Assembly (NCBI RefSeq): GCF_030272615.1 | Contig: NC_081406.1 | Coordinates: 211,828,997 to 211,892,996 of the forward strand | From: Cryptomeria japonica | Taxonomy: Eukaryota; Streptophyta; Pinopsida; Cupressales; Cupressaceae | DNA: 64,000 nt | Direction of reading: 5' to 3' | In this document: in pieces, positions 45,605 to 57,300 of the stretch | Position numbering within the stretch: position 1 is the stretch's first letter | How the letters are laid out: each line of letters opens with the position of its first letter | Made by a program: the position numbers and the translations under genes | The notes under the pieces: generated by a model | Told to the model about the DNA's origin: nothing | The model's database searches: none | The model's input: only the letters and a program-made list of their open reading frames with translations

Positions 45605-48021
45605 CTAGCTCTGGGCCTCTCCCTCATCGCCTAGTGGAGGAGGAGGAGCCTAATGACTAGGATCCTCTCGAGGTGCCCGAGCTCCCTCTTAACGAGCCAT
45701 ATACTATGAATAGGGGATCGCCTATTGTGCTACTAGAACTACCACGTTGTATGCCGCAACATAGTAGGCTGTCCTACTGGAGGGTGTCTCACTCTGCTCT
45801 CATCGCGCAACTTGTCGACCAGGCTCTATTCTCAGCTCAGCCAACTGCCAATCATGCTCTACTCTCAGCTCTGTAAGCTGACAATATCACTCAACCCTCA
45901 CCTCTACAAGCTACCAGTCTCGCTCTGCCAGCTGAGTCTGAGCCACTGTCAACTATGATTGCAGCTCTGCAAGATGTGTTCTCATTGACCACCCTGTGTC
46001 CGTCCACTACTCTCTTGCAGGCTCTCCCCCCCATCTCCACCTCCAGTACCACCCTATTCCTCCCACCATTGATGGACCTATCTTAGAGTTGCTCGCTCCT
46101 CCTCTGCTTCACCCAATCTCACTCGTAAATGCTCTAGGGATCTGCCCTCACCCCTCTATTGTCCACCCTTAGCTGGAACCCTACTATTGCTAGCACTAGG
46201 ATCACCACCTATTTGCCTTGGAGCCTTGACTCTCTGTCCCTGTCCCTACCTCTGGCCCTACGTCTGGCCCTGCCTTTGTCCCTATGCCGGTGTGGGGGCA
46301 TTATCCTCAACATCCTCAATAGGAGGAGCCTGCTCTATTGGATCTATGAATCGAGGAAATGGATGTTGCTGAAACTAATCCCTGAACTGGGGCAATACTC
46401 CCACATCCACCACATCATCCAAATAGTCCCATCTTAGTCGCTAGAGACTAGTCAACTTTTGCATAGCCAAGGCATAGGATAACCATGGAGACCATCCCTG
46501 TCTCTCCTCATCCATATAATGTGCATAAGATTTATACTCCTGGGATATCCCCTAAGGCCAGCCATACTATCTCATCACTCATGAAACAACGAATCACTCA
46601 ACAATGGTCTATGATCTCTTGATGAGAGGGCACATAACAAAAAGGTCCCTATGAACCAGCCACCAGTCATCCCATGGCTCTAAGCCCCTGTATGGTCTCT
46701 ATACTACGGCTATCAAGTCATCTAGTTGCCGTCTCCAAAAATTTGTCTTTCCCAGATGGGGCTGTGTAATATAACCGGCATACCTATATATAATTGGCTA
46801 CCCAAGATCTCTACTATCATCTACCACTGGTCGACAAACGGGAAGGTTCTCCCAAGCCCAAACCTATAAAATATATACACCTGCAGCCATGCTCCTACCA
46901 TCTCTATACACAATCTCATGCATCTCTCGATACATGTGAGCCAGTATACAAGAACCCTAGCCAAGTCTCTAAGGGGTCTCAACCAATCTCTCCAGCATCC
47001 AACCCCATCCACACTGGAAACCCTGTTGCCCTCTATCTGGCATCAGAAAACAACTAATGAAACCTTCTAGAACACACGCTAGCAGAAACTCCTCGTTGTA
47101 TCTTCTCATCAATATGTCCCAACTAATAGAATGGGTCAAAATGTCTAGATCCTTGAATACATGTCTAACCGCCTATAATCCAGGTAACAGTGTGGTATCA
47201 TAATCCACCTTAACCCCAACAAAAGGGATACGAAGGACCGTGTACACATCCTCAAGAGTAATGGTCATCTCCCCCACTAGAAAATGAAATGTGTTATGCT
47301 CTGAGTGAAAATGCTCAACCAATGTTGCGAGAATACCATGATTAACATGGATATCAGGTAATCTCAAAAGATGATTCAAACCACATAAATCAACCTAAGC
47401 CTGCTCAACCTTAGATAAATGTCGTACTAATACCATGGTGGGAGGATATATGCATCTAAAGAGCACAAGAGGTAGTCAAACCTACAAAAAACCCAACAAC
47501 AAACATCAGAAAATATTCCAAATAAACCAAGACGAGAAATAAAACATCACGCAAATCCAACTAAGTCAGGTGCAAAATCAAATTTTCAAGTTTAGACCTT
47601 AAAAAATGCTCATTGTTTCCTGAACGACAAAACACAGAAGGCAAGCATCTCGTATGAGTCAGGAATGGCTCTCGTATGATAAAACATTCCCAAACGACAA
47701 ATTGTAAGACCCCGCACGACAAAATGGTCTTTTTACTGACATATCATACAACACAAGGGTAGGATCCGAACGACAAATCTAATGGTGCCAAATGATAAAA
47801 GGAAATTTACTAGTTACTCGTACAAGACAAGATCCTGTCTCGCATGATAAAACATAAGACCTGACCCCAAACATGCTAAAAACTTGAAAAATGAACAAAA
47901 AAATTCAAAAATAGAAACATAAAGAGGCTTAAGATAGATCACTTACCATTGGCTCGTAGTTTCGAGGTCGGTTATGACGTCTCTGGTGCTCAAATCGATG
48001 TTGATGAGTGGGGACCACCAT
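45605..48021 (-). pseudogene. Antisense PMD gene of element B (decayed, at least two exons)
   Basis: On the minus strand, exon 1 48021-47947 (MVVPTHQHRFEHQRRHNRPR, 25 codons), intron 47946-47482 (donor GTAAGT, acceptor TTTTTTGTAG, phase 0), exon 2 from 47481 down. PMD signature: HVNHGILATLVEHFHSEHNT, FHFLVGEMTITLEDVYTVLR; then SCILAHMYREMHEIVY and VWAWENLPVCRPVV, matching the AHLYHDL and LLQVWIFE blocks of A and C. The C-terminal part is Glu/Gln-rich and would form a coiled coil. About ten stops, mostly explicable as CAG/CAA/CGA changes. It runs opposite to gag-pol, in the same slot as in A and C, although B's LTRs and leader are unrelated to theirs. Confidence 0.8.
47482..47946 (-). other. 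Intron 1 of element B PMD gene, with motif array
   Basis: 465 bp, GT...AG on the minus strand, phase 0. About ten copies of a motif related to TTTGTCGTNCGA (minus-strand reading) lie at 47625-47860: acgacaaa, ctcgtatgat, gcacgacaaaat and others on the + strand. The same motif family is in the element's 5' leader on the + strand. Confidence 0.7.
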
Positions 48022-48590
48022 TTTTCTCACATAAAGCTTTTTAAATTTTTAAACTTTGGAGGGTCAAAATGAATTGAAAATGACACTTTTGTCCCATATA
48101 TAGCCAAAAACCTAATTTTTCAACTTGCTCCGATGGTCATGAAAATTGTACCCTTAGCTAATTTCCCTGTTCTGACTCTATTTTCAGGATCAAAATCAAA
48201 ATTTGAGATCATTTTGCTAGTCAATTTCATAAAGTATGGACCACTTAGTGCTTTTCATCAAAGGCTCATTTTCTCTTCTTTAATTGCACTCAATTTCTCA
48301 TAAATCAACGTTGAATCTCACTTTAATTTCTACAAATCAACTTTGCACTCAATTTCTTATCAATCAACGCATAATTTTCAAAAATTCCTTTGAATCAATT
48401 TGTGCTCAAATAACTTATTATCGCTAAAATTGCCTATAATCATCATGTACCCTCGCTATTTTTTGATTTCACTCTCGAGGGGGCATACTCGTGACCTTAT
48501 GACCTCACATTCTTCAATGTCGATAAAATTTTCAAATCTTCATTGAAAGTCGAGCAAAACATCTTTTTCAACTAAAGAAAATCAAATAAG
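48022..48590. other. Upstream part of element B PMD gene
   Basis: Presumed promoter and 5' UTR side of the antisense gene. AT-rich, no ORF, and no definite promoter element identified. Confidence 0.4.
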
Positions 48591-49150
48591 ACCTCATCGC
48601 TAGGGGCATCTCAACTTCATCGTTTTATATCAAGTTGAGATTTCTTGATCATCTGAATCAAATCAATCGCTAGGGGCATATCAATTTCACCACTTCAAAT
48701 CAAGCTGATATTTGTCTTCGTTTGAATCAATCTCTTAATGTTAATTAGTTTCATCGCTTTTCATCAAGCTGATTAATTGTTTAAACTCTCAAGGGTTTAA
48801 AGAGTATCTTTGATCACACTCAATCTAAGCAGGTGTTCAGTATTCATTGCTTTGGATCAAGTTGGAGAGTTTATCTTCGCTCATCCTATCTTGATCAATC
48901 AAGTTCAAGATCGATTTTTATCATCACTCGCTATGTCTAGATCAATCAAAGTTCTAGATCAGTAAGATCAGCTTCTTGATCAATCAAGTTCAAGTTTGGT
49001 ATCTTTTATTTTCTATCGTTCCTAAGTTCAATCAAGTTTGGGAATGGTATCGCTTTAATCAGACTTCATTCAGCTTTGTCACTTTGAAACAAGCTAAACA
49101 CCTCACTTTTCATCTAGTTCGTGATCAATCAAGTTCAGAATGGGTATCTC
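48591..49150. repeat. Degenerate short repeats upstream of element B PMD gene
   Basis: 'atcgctaggggcat' occurs twice (about 48597 and 48668), and variants of 'atcaagctgat' and 'gatcaatcaagttc' recur many times up to 49135. Copies vary in spacing, so this is an old, degenerate array inside element B's 3' region. Confidence 0.65.
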
Positions 49151-49199
49151 CTAGACATCAACTATTATTTGAACCAACGTGTTGCTCGCACATTAATTC

Positions 49200-49212
49200 A
49201 AAGAGGGGCAAG
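49200..49212 (+). other. Element B polypurine tract
   Basis: aaagaggggcaag directly precedes the 3' LTR of B, the expected place and composition for plus-strand priming. Confidence 0.8.
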
Positions 49213-50302
49213 TATAATACCCTAAAAATGATCATCTAAACCATGGGCCCCTAATCTCGACAATCTCACTAAGGTCCTAACCAAAGGCAATTAAATCAAT
49301 CTTGAGCACACAATTAATTTCTTAAATCATCAATGTCACATGGAAAATTTAATCAATCAATATTAATTAAATATTTATTTAATTAATTGATCATTCCAAG
49401 TAAATCATTTTAAACAATTATCTTATCTATTTTATTAAATATCCTAGCATATTTAATTAAATAATTCAATTTGCCATCAAATCTTCAAAAAAAGGAAACA
49501 AATCAAGAAAGAGGAATTAGAAATTATGAGCACAAATCTTCAAAAAAGGAAATAAATCAAAAAAGGAATTAATTGACCAAGAAAGAATTAAAAATTGAGA
49601 AAAGAAATCAATTGGAGATAATATTGAAAAACAAATTAAAAATTGATAAATAATCTCAGAGAAAGCAATTAAAACAATTGAATATTAAAATTGAATGAAA
49701 TAGAGAATAAATTAGTTTTTTCTTATTTTATCTTAATTTTAGTTCAAATTTTTCCTTTAAAACTAAGAAAAGCATCCAATTACATCAATTCACTTGGATT
49801 GTGCTTGTTCTTGGAAAATCTTGACCGCTCATCATCATTTGATCTCAACTTTTGGTTTTTTTTGAATTTTCTATAAATTCAGGCTCTCATCTCTCATTCA
49901 AAAATCTTGGAGAATATATTGTTATCATGCTATTTTTTCTCTATGTTCATTGATATTTGTCCATTTAGATATTCACATATTAGTTATTGCATACATATTT
50001 AAATCATTTATCTCATTTATCTCATTTATTCCTTAAATCATGTTAGATTAATCTTGCATCCATCTAGCATTAATATCATACTCATATAGATTAAAATCCT
50101 TATCTTGGTGTAGTCTAGTCACTGGATTGCTTATACAAATCTAAGAGGAATCTTATACTAGCATCTTTTAGAAGGCAATGGGTCAATTTGTTAGGGTTTT
50201 CATATTCATGCTTATATCTGTCTAGCCATACATATAATGACTTAATTGAAGTGTTGTGTATTACAAATACAAATACAAGTCCACTTTTCACACACACACA
50301 CA
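49213..50302 (+). repeat. Element B 3' LTR
   Basis: 1090 bp, beginning tataataccc (a TG start changed to TA is likely) and ending in a CA repeat directly before copia-1 sequence. TATA-like tctataaattc at 49870-49880. It contains an extra segment rich in 'ttaattaa' near 49355-49400 that the 5' LTR lacks. Confidence 0.9.
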
Positions 50303-50938
50303 TAGTAGGCCTGATATTGCACATGTTGTTGGATTGGTTGCTAGATTTTAGAAGAACCCCAAGGAGACTCACTTGGTAGTGGTGAAAAGGATATTCTGGT
50401 ACTTTGAAGGCACAATAGATTATGGTTTATAGTATCCTTATAAAGGTGATTTTTCTTTGAGTGTGTTTACTAATCCAAATTGGGCAGGCAATGTTGATGA
50501 CTAGAAAAGCACTACCGGTGGAGCTTTTATTCTTGGAGATAGATTGGTTGCTTGGACAAGTAAGAGGAAAACTTGTGTTTCATAGTCAACAGAAGAGGTA
50601 GAGTATGTTGTAGAATCAATGAATTGTCCATAGACAATATGGATGAGGCATACGCTGGAAGGTTTTAAACTTGATATGTTTGAACCTGTGATCATTCATT
50701 GTGATAACACTAGTGCTATTAATATTTCTAAAAATCTCGTGTTACATGCAAAAAAAAAGCACATATAATTGAAATATCATTTTCTGAGAGAGAGAGAGTA
50801 CAGAAGAAGCAAGTCAGAATGGAGTATGTGATAAGCAAAGAGCAGCTAGTAGACATTTTCACTAAAACATTGTTGAAGACAACCTTTGAGCACCTCAGAG
50901 ATAAATTAGGGGTCATACCCCTACAAAAGAAGAACTAG
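50303..50938 (+). pseudogene. pol: Copia-1 RNase H (3' portion of pol)
   Basis: Resumes the copia-1 frame after element B: RPDIAHVVGLVARF, FTNPNWAGNVDD, KSTTGGAFILGDRLVAWTSK, STEEVEYVV (normally STAEAEYxA), HCDNTSAINISKNLVLHAKK and FEHLRDKLGVIPLQKKN-stop at 50936-50938. These are the conserved blocks of copia RNase H. About ten residues between RSM at 9285 and RPDI here are missing from both sides. Several stops are present. Confidence 0.9.
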
Positions 50939-51314
50939 GATTCAGGTGATGCATCAATCTAGTGGATTTAATGATTATTCTTTACTGTGGATTGATGAGA
51001 TGCGGGCTACTTCGTAGGGGGGTAACTTAGATGAGATTTGAAAAGATAATGAAGATACTATGCACCTTTGGCATTGATGTCAAAGGGGGAGAAGAAATAA
51101 GATTGGGAAGAAGTAATATAACAAGGAGAAGAAAACTATCAGAAAGGGGGGGAAGAAATGAAGATGAATCAGAACTGGTAGATGAAGTGTGACCGACAGA
51201 TGAGGTGCAACAAAGAAGAGTTGCATAGAAGTTCCAGAATTGAGTTTAGAACAGAATAGAGTAGAGTAGTATGAGTTGAGTATGTTGGTGTTTATGTTGG
51301 TGTTGCCATCAATG
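50939..51314 (+). other. Copia-1 3' untranslated region with internal purine tract
   Basis: No ORF. 'gatgtcaaagggggagaaga' at about 51077-51096 resembles the copia purine tract and duplicates the theme of the true tract at 51315-51328, so it may be a second priming site or an old tract. Confidence 0.55.
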
Positions 51315-51328
51315 CCAAAGGAGGAGAA
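51315..51328 (+). other. Copia-1 polypurine tract
   Basis: ccaaaggaggagaa directly precedes the 3' LTR start ttttggcatg, the standard arrangement for plant copia elements. Confidence 0.85.
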
Positions 51329-51534
51329 TTTTGGCATGATTGACATAACTGATGTAGATGAATGATGACTACACCAATCTAAAAGATTGTTGGTGATGAC
51401 ATTGTGATGAAGAGATTGAGTTTGTATGATTGGATGACTTTGATCAGTTATTTGTGTTGTCATTGATGGCAACTGATGTTTACTATGTTTTATTTTGTCA
51501 TCTATATCTTTTTGGACTACTAAAAATTGCTTAT

Positions 51535-52732
51535 TGTGTCAACTTGAGTTTCATCCTCAGAATGTTACCTGCAATAAGTTAGTTTCACAAAATACAAATG
51601 GAAATGCTACAAGAAATCCAAACTCAACCAATGAAACTACATGAAGTGCGTATGAAATAAAATACTAATATTACCTTCATGGTTTATGTCCCATTGTGTC
51701 CTAACTCCACTGTTCCTAGTTGCAGATGGTGTGCTCTCAAACAATGCACTGATGGCTTCCAAGATGGCATATGAAGAATGGACTGATAACTGGTAGTTAA
51801 CTGATACTATGATATGCAAATACTACATGATTATGCTAAAATGATTATGATATTACTATTTACTTGTGCTATTACTATTTGCTTCAAAATTAAAACTCAC
51901 GGATGCATATGATTAGCTTGCAAATACACTTGAAGACTCTTGAAGTCTCTTGATTTCTTGAAGTCTCACTCTCTCTCAACTGAATCTCTTGATTTTATAG
52001 ACCTTGAAAGGATGAGATGATGTGGCTCAGATCAACAACCTTGATTAGATCTGCAGATTTGGATGGCTGTGAGCAAAAGTGAAGGTTGAGAGAAAGGGGG
52101 AAGGAGAAGACAAGTGTCACTCATCTCACTTTGACTGGGTTGCTGACTGAGAGAATCTAGGGATGGTTGGAGGAAATTTAGGCATGATAGGACAAGTGGA
52201 CTCAAGTCCTTCCTAAGATGTAGGGGTGTTGGAGAGAATATAGAAGATGGTTATGAAATATATGTATGTACACACTATTCATTAATTTTGGTGGTTGGAG
52301 ATAAATGATGACTTAATATTTAAGAAATATTAATTTCTTTAGCCACATGTTGGATGAGTTGGCAAAGGGAAGATGAAGTGGAGATGGAGGGTGAGTTGGA
52401 AAAGGGATTTAAATAATTTATAAATTATTTAATATTTGAGACTATAGGATAGGAGAATAACCATTAAATATTAGATATTTAATTGATTGGAGGAGATAAT
52501 TAAATATTAGATATTTAATTAATTTGGTTAGAGGAATAATTAAATATTAGATATTTAATTCATTACAAGAATATGATAGATGAATTAATTAATAAAATAT
52601 TAATTAATAGAAAGACACGAAAATGAATTAAATAAATTAATCTTTTCAAATTAACTATTTAATAGAAGAATAATCACTAAATAAATATAAAATATTTATT
52701 TAATTGCTCATAGCCATTTTTATGTGTATACA
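51535..52732. mobile_element. Probable solo LTR inside copia-1 3' LTR
   Basis: 1198 bp beginning TGTGTCAACT and ending GTGTATACA, flanked on both sides by cttat (51530-51534, 52733-52737). The empty site is visible as an uninterrupted sequence near 4395-4410 in the 5' LTR. TG...CA ends, the 5-bp duplication and absence of coding sequence fit a solo LTR formed by recombination between two LTRs. No other copy lies in the window, so its family and strand are unknown. Confidence 0.85.
52463..52560. repeat. Three palindromic AT repeats in the solo LTR
   Basis: attaaatattagatatttaa occurs three times at about 36-40 bp spacing. Each is a near-perfect palindrome able to form a hairpin. A further AT palindrome follows near 52580-52605. 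Confidence 0.85.
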
Positions 52733-54034
52733 CTTATCGGTAATGAAACAGGAAATTGGGAATTAGGACCTTAACCGGTAAATAAAGAAATGTTTTGTTT
52801 GGATCTGGCAATTGGTGATGATTGAATTTTTGCGGTTTGGAATGTGAGTTTGTATCATTATAATATGTATCTAACCAGAACCGCATCATGTTGTGACAAT
52901 AGGAAATCATGTTTATGATTTCTGATATATTTTTGCTAGGGTTTAAGAAGGGTTTAAGGACCGGCAAAGAATTCTCTTAACCGGTAATGATTTTTGGTTT
53001 GGCGGTGATCAACATCAAGTTCAAATGTTGGAGATGACATGGCACAACCCACATGGAAAGTTGATTTGTTGTTTTGGCATGTTTGAGGATGAAATTTATT
53101 GGGAAACAACGAAGCGCTTAGAAGAGTGGTCTAAGGGTTTGACTTTGTATCAAATCGAGTTGCTGTGATGAGTTACAATCACTCAATGGTTGAAATTGTC
53201 TTGAAAAATGTTGTAATGATTTATATGATGATCTATATTATAAAATCTTGATGATTCTAGGGTTTAGTTGCCGAGCTAGTTGTAAAAGTTATTTATTTTG
53301 GTATAGTTGATGTTTGGAGTGTCGGTAGTTTTTGAGAAGAGTGTGAAGTTGAAACAGAGTATAAGAGATCTGCCAAATTGTTGCAGATTTGGAGCATAAT
53401 TGGATTTGATCAAGCAAGGAGTTAAGTGATATACCCATATCATTTACTGTTGTTCCATAAGAGTTGTAGCACCCTTAACCGGGTAGGTCCTAACAGGCCT
53501 TACATTTTAAATCCCCTATTAGGGTGACTCAACATCTGAGTTCTAAATCCTCTTGCTAGGTTGATCCTAATAGGTCAAAGCTCCTTACAAAGCTCATCAT
53601 CTAAATCCCTTAACCGGGTGACTCCTAATAGGGTCTTCTCCTAACAGGGAATCTTTGTAAGCTCTAATTGGGCTAGGTTCCTAATAGGGCGCATTCCAAA
53701 AGAGTGCAAAATTCTTGTGGGTACCAATTCCCATCGTGGTTTTTCCCTATTTGGGTTTCCACATGAAAAACATGGTGTTCATATGGTGAATGTTTTTGAT
53801 GTGTTGTTATGATCTACTTTTAGTTTATGCATGGATAATGAACACTTAATGAGCAACATTGATATATCAGTTTAAGCATATGATTATCAATAGATACCGG
53901 TACTTGTAAATGATTCTATTATTGATTTATGTTTGATTTGGTGAATGTTTGATAAATTTAACTTTCAATTTTTCAAGTGGTGTTAATACTGATTCCCCCG
54001 CTCTCAGTATTAACCAGATCCTCTCAGATTAACA

Positions 54035-54400
54035 TACAATACCTTATTTTACGAGTACTATTCTACGATAACAAACCATGCATCCCTACAACTCTTCTAT
54101 ATTTGAGAGAATTACAATATCTTGATTTAAGAGTACTATTCTATGGTAACAAGCCATGCATCCCTAAAACTCTTCTTCTATATTTGAAAGAATTACAATA
54201 CCTTATTTTTATGAGTACTATTCTACGATAACTAACTGTACATCCCTAAAACTCTTCTTATGTAGAATCACAATACCTTATTTTACAAATACTCTTCTAC
54301 AATGACTAATTTTACATCTCTAAAACTCTTCTTCTATATTTGAAAGAATTACAATACCTTATTGTATTTCTACAATAGACAATCAAATTCACATCCAAGA
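54035..54400. repeat. ~75-81-bp minisatellite, right part
   Basis: Continuation of the array at 3990-4202 after copia-1. Units carrying 'catccctaaaactcttcttc' and 'gagtactattctacgataac' start near 54080, 54159, 54240, 54314 and 54390. The first five bases, tacaa, are the right duplication of copia-1. Confidence 0.85.
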
Positions 54401-54587
54401 AAAATGATCTTATAATGATCCTTAGATGGGAACAATCTAGATCTTCCATACTATAACTAGTTGCATGTTTCAGTAGAATAATATTATCTTAGATGCAGAA
54501 CGTTCAATAATTAATTTAGATTGGCTGATATTATCCCAACCATGCTTGTGTAATCCGGATTTGGGTAGAAAACTAATTAAATTCTGG
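54401..54587. other. Short non-coding spacer
   Basis: AT-rich DNA between the minisatellite and R2 copy b; nothing recognised. Confidence 0.5.
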
Positions 54588-55440
54588 TTTTCAGAACATT
54601 TCGGACGTATAACTAAATTCCAAGCTCGTCAGACTCCTAAAATGGCGGATGATCACATTCAAGAAATGAATAAATTACAAATTGCCATTATCCCAACACT
54701 TTGATTTTCCTAAAGAATCTTGTATTTATTGTGAACTCAAATCTTGACTTTTGGTCCAGCTATGCATTCTGAGATCATCGATGTAGTGGTAGGATCAAAA
54801 GTATTCATGTGAAGTCAGCATATGAATCTGACCAGAAAAAAAGCATGAAAACTTGATCGTGTGAACTCCTTGAACACTCGGTATTTGAGCGAGTTTTTAG
54901 GGTTCCAAAAAACAATGAGCTAAAATGAAGAAAGTAATTTTGCCTTTCATCATTGATGAAAAGAATTCAAATAATTTTGTATCTTATTGAAGACCTAACT
55001 TCCTAAACATATATTAGAGTTTGGAAAAGACCTATGAAAACCTCCAACACAAAAAAGTATACAAGGAAAATAAAAAAATGTCGAGGTGATGTACGATTGA
55101 TTAAGATTGATTTTGGTCACAAATTTTCATGTACTATTGTCTACTTACATTTATTAACCTACCTACTTTAAGATTATTTTTCTTTCTCTCGAGTTTATTA
55201 ATAATTATATCTTAGTTTATGGATATAAGGAGGTTTTGAAAAAAAATTATGCAATTGACTTTTCCAATTCTTTACATCCACTTTACTTTTGATGGATTAG
55301 GATTATCATCCTCATCTAATCATACTATATTAATCCTTCTTTGAATTATCATCTTTCCTTTAATCATAACATAATAGTCTTTTCAATTATCACCAACTTC
55401 TCATCATGACATATTAATCCTTCTTTGTCTTATTCCTTTC
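54588..55440. repeat. Substrate array, R2 block, copy b
   Basis: Starts ttttcagaacattt and aligns with 58171-59150 (aactaaattccaagctc, gactcctaaaatgg, gttccaaaaaacaatgagct) and with 1330-2220. It has an internal deletion of about 200-250 bp compared with the other two copies. Confidence 0.75.
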
Positions 55441-56010
55441 TCTAGTCATTCTCTAATATTTCTTCCTTGAGTTACCCCTATTCATATTGACATTCTCCAA
55501 ACAAATCACCCCATCTTTTCTTAATGCATTTTTATATGTTCACTATTAATATAAATTTAACTTTCACCGACATGTAACTTCGTAAAGCATTGTAGAAAGA
55601 AACACTCTAAAGATGTAATAGAAACCTAAAAACAATAAAATCATCTACAAATACCATGAGATGTTTCCTTCTTTCCACTAAAGGGGTTGACATTACCAAT
55701 TTATAAGATAAAGAAGGATAAGCCATATAAATGTTCTAGTTATTTCTTATTATACCACTATAAATTTATAAATAATGGATGTAGACAATTAGAAATTAGT
55801 TTCCATAGTCAAAGTTAACACTATCACGCTTCCATCAATTTGCATCATCAATCTTGTATCACATCTTCACTAATGATCAAATAATTTTTTAAAACTAATT
55901 AGGCCATCTTTCCTCCAATGGTTAATTAAATAAATCCCATTTATTTGATTAATTAGCCTCGTATAACATTCATCTAACTAATCAATTAAATACAAGATTC
56001 TTGTTTAATA
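55441..56010. repeat. Substrate array, R1 block, copy c
   Basis: Starts near 'ctctagtcattctctaatat' and aligns with 2200-3040 and 1-960, including 'ctccaaacaaatcaccccat' and 'ctaaaggggttgacattacc'. Non-coding. Confidence 0.7.
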
Positions 56011-57300
56011 ATTAGATTCACATTGTCCAAAAATAGTTTGTAATCTATTTGACCTCACACTTCATTCCATAGGGGAACTACTCTTTATGTGCATATTTTT
56101 GTGTTTATATAAGTATAATTGTGTAGTTTCTCCTCTTGTACCACAAGGTAATCTTGAGGATCAAAAGAAAGCTCTCTTTTTTGTCTTGTGTGTTTTGTTT
56201 TCATGAATTACATAATTTATCCTCTCTTATCATTTCTTAGGAAATTTGGAAGATAAAAGTCAGTTTATTCCACTTGTGTAATCTAAAGATTGGGTGTGTA
56301 TATTGTTCTCTCATACAATTTAGAATCTTGGAAACAAAAAAACACCCATCCTTTTCCCCTTCTTTAATTTCCTAGGGGCTCTTTCTTTTTCACACAATAA
56401 AATCCAAACCCATATACTAACAAGGTATATAAATTCCAAGAATAATATATCATTTTGTGCTAATCTAGCATCCTCTTTATATTTTTCCAAGTGAATTATT
56501 ATGGAGTTGCCTTGTAGAATTACAACATAAAATAACACCCTTGTCTCGTAGAATTAAGCCTCTTGTACTTCTAGTTGTATATATGACTTTATAGTTGACC
56601 ATACATTTATTTATTTATTTTATTATTATTTAAATCATTTAGGACATGTGATGCACTATAAGTGGTTATCCCTAAGAAGTTACTCACCATGTACCTTTGG
56701 GAATAAAATAGTGAGATATTTGTATAGTTCTAAACTTTTATAATTAGCACATTAAGATATTAAACCAACACAATTTATTACCAAGTTTGCATATTATCAA
56801 TCAAATCAATTTTTTAAATAATTGTCATGAGTATCCAAGGAATTCTTGTCTTTTGTGTCTTCTTTTTTATGGCAAACCCATGCAAAAATTAATTCAAACC
56901 TTTGGAAATACTATCCCAATCAAAGTAATAAATCATGAAACCCTTTTCAGACTAATCTAAAAATCCCTTTGATAGTGATGATGTCAAGAGACTTGCAGGT
57001 GAAGATGAATATCATGAGTATAGGATATTCATAGATAAAGATGAATATAATTATGATGAGAGAATTATAGATCAATATGAATATCATGAGAAGGAGAGAT
57101 TTGTAGATTAGAGTAAATAAATTAATTATAAAAACCTTGATAAATATCTCAATAATGCTAATGATTCATCCCACACTAATCAAGGTTACACCCACTATAT
57201 AGTTTACAATTTTAATGAAATGATACCACAATTAGGTACCTTATATAAAAATATATAATCTTCTCCCAAACTATAACCTTTAAAACCTACATAGAGGAAA
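56011..57300. other. Non-coding spacer of the third array unit
   Basis: AT-rich, no credible gene. A small cluster of 'tagatgaatatcatgag'-like words lies near 56990-57110. No transposon end recognised. Confidence 0.5.

Larger units (their letters stand above)
9287..50302 (+). mobile_element. Tat element B: Ty3/gypsy, autonomous type, decayed, hosts A and C
   Basis: LTRs at about 9287-9321 plus 21995-23022 (split by A) and 49213-50302 share long near-identical stretches. Inside on the + strand are PBS, long leader, Gag, protease, G-patch-like domain, RT, two RNase H domains and integrase; on the - strand is a PMD pseudogene; then a purine tract and the 3' LTR. The second RNase H after the first assigns it to the Tat lineage. 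The left end is uncertain: the first ~35 bases do not match the start of the right LTR, no clean target duplication with copia-1 is visible, and about 30 bases of copia-1 appear to be missing. Confidence 0.85.
4203..54034 (+). mobile_element. Copia-1: Ty1/copia retrotransposon, split by nested insertions
   Basis: Two related LTRs (4203-5673 and 51329-54034) enclose a primer-binding site, gag, protease, integrase, reverse transcriptase and RNase H in copia order, plus a polypurine tract. The five bases tacaa flank both outer ends (4198-4202, 54035-54039). Coding sequence stops near 9286 in the RT/RNase H linker and resumes at 50303; everything between is nested Tat elements. Its 3' LTR is further split by a 1.2-kb insertion. 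Frameshifts and stops throughout show it is dead. It is the oldest nested insertion in the window. Confidence 0.92.
51329..54034 (+). repeat. Copia-1 3' LTR, split by a 1.2-kb insertion
   Basis: 51329-51534 and 52738-54034 together align with the 5' LTR along its length, ending gattaaca, followed by the tacaa duplication. The two LTRs differ often by substitutions and small indels (for example 'gtcttctcctaacagggaat' near 53634 against a shorter 5' LTR segment), so the insertion is old. The hairpin array lies at 53472-53690. Confidence 0.9.

Noticed and set aside
46159-47057. Plus-strand ORFs over the element B PMD region
   Set aside because: They are the reverse strand of the PMD pseudogene; the minus strand has the PMD motifs.
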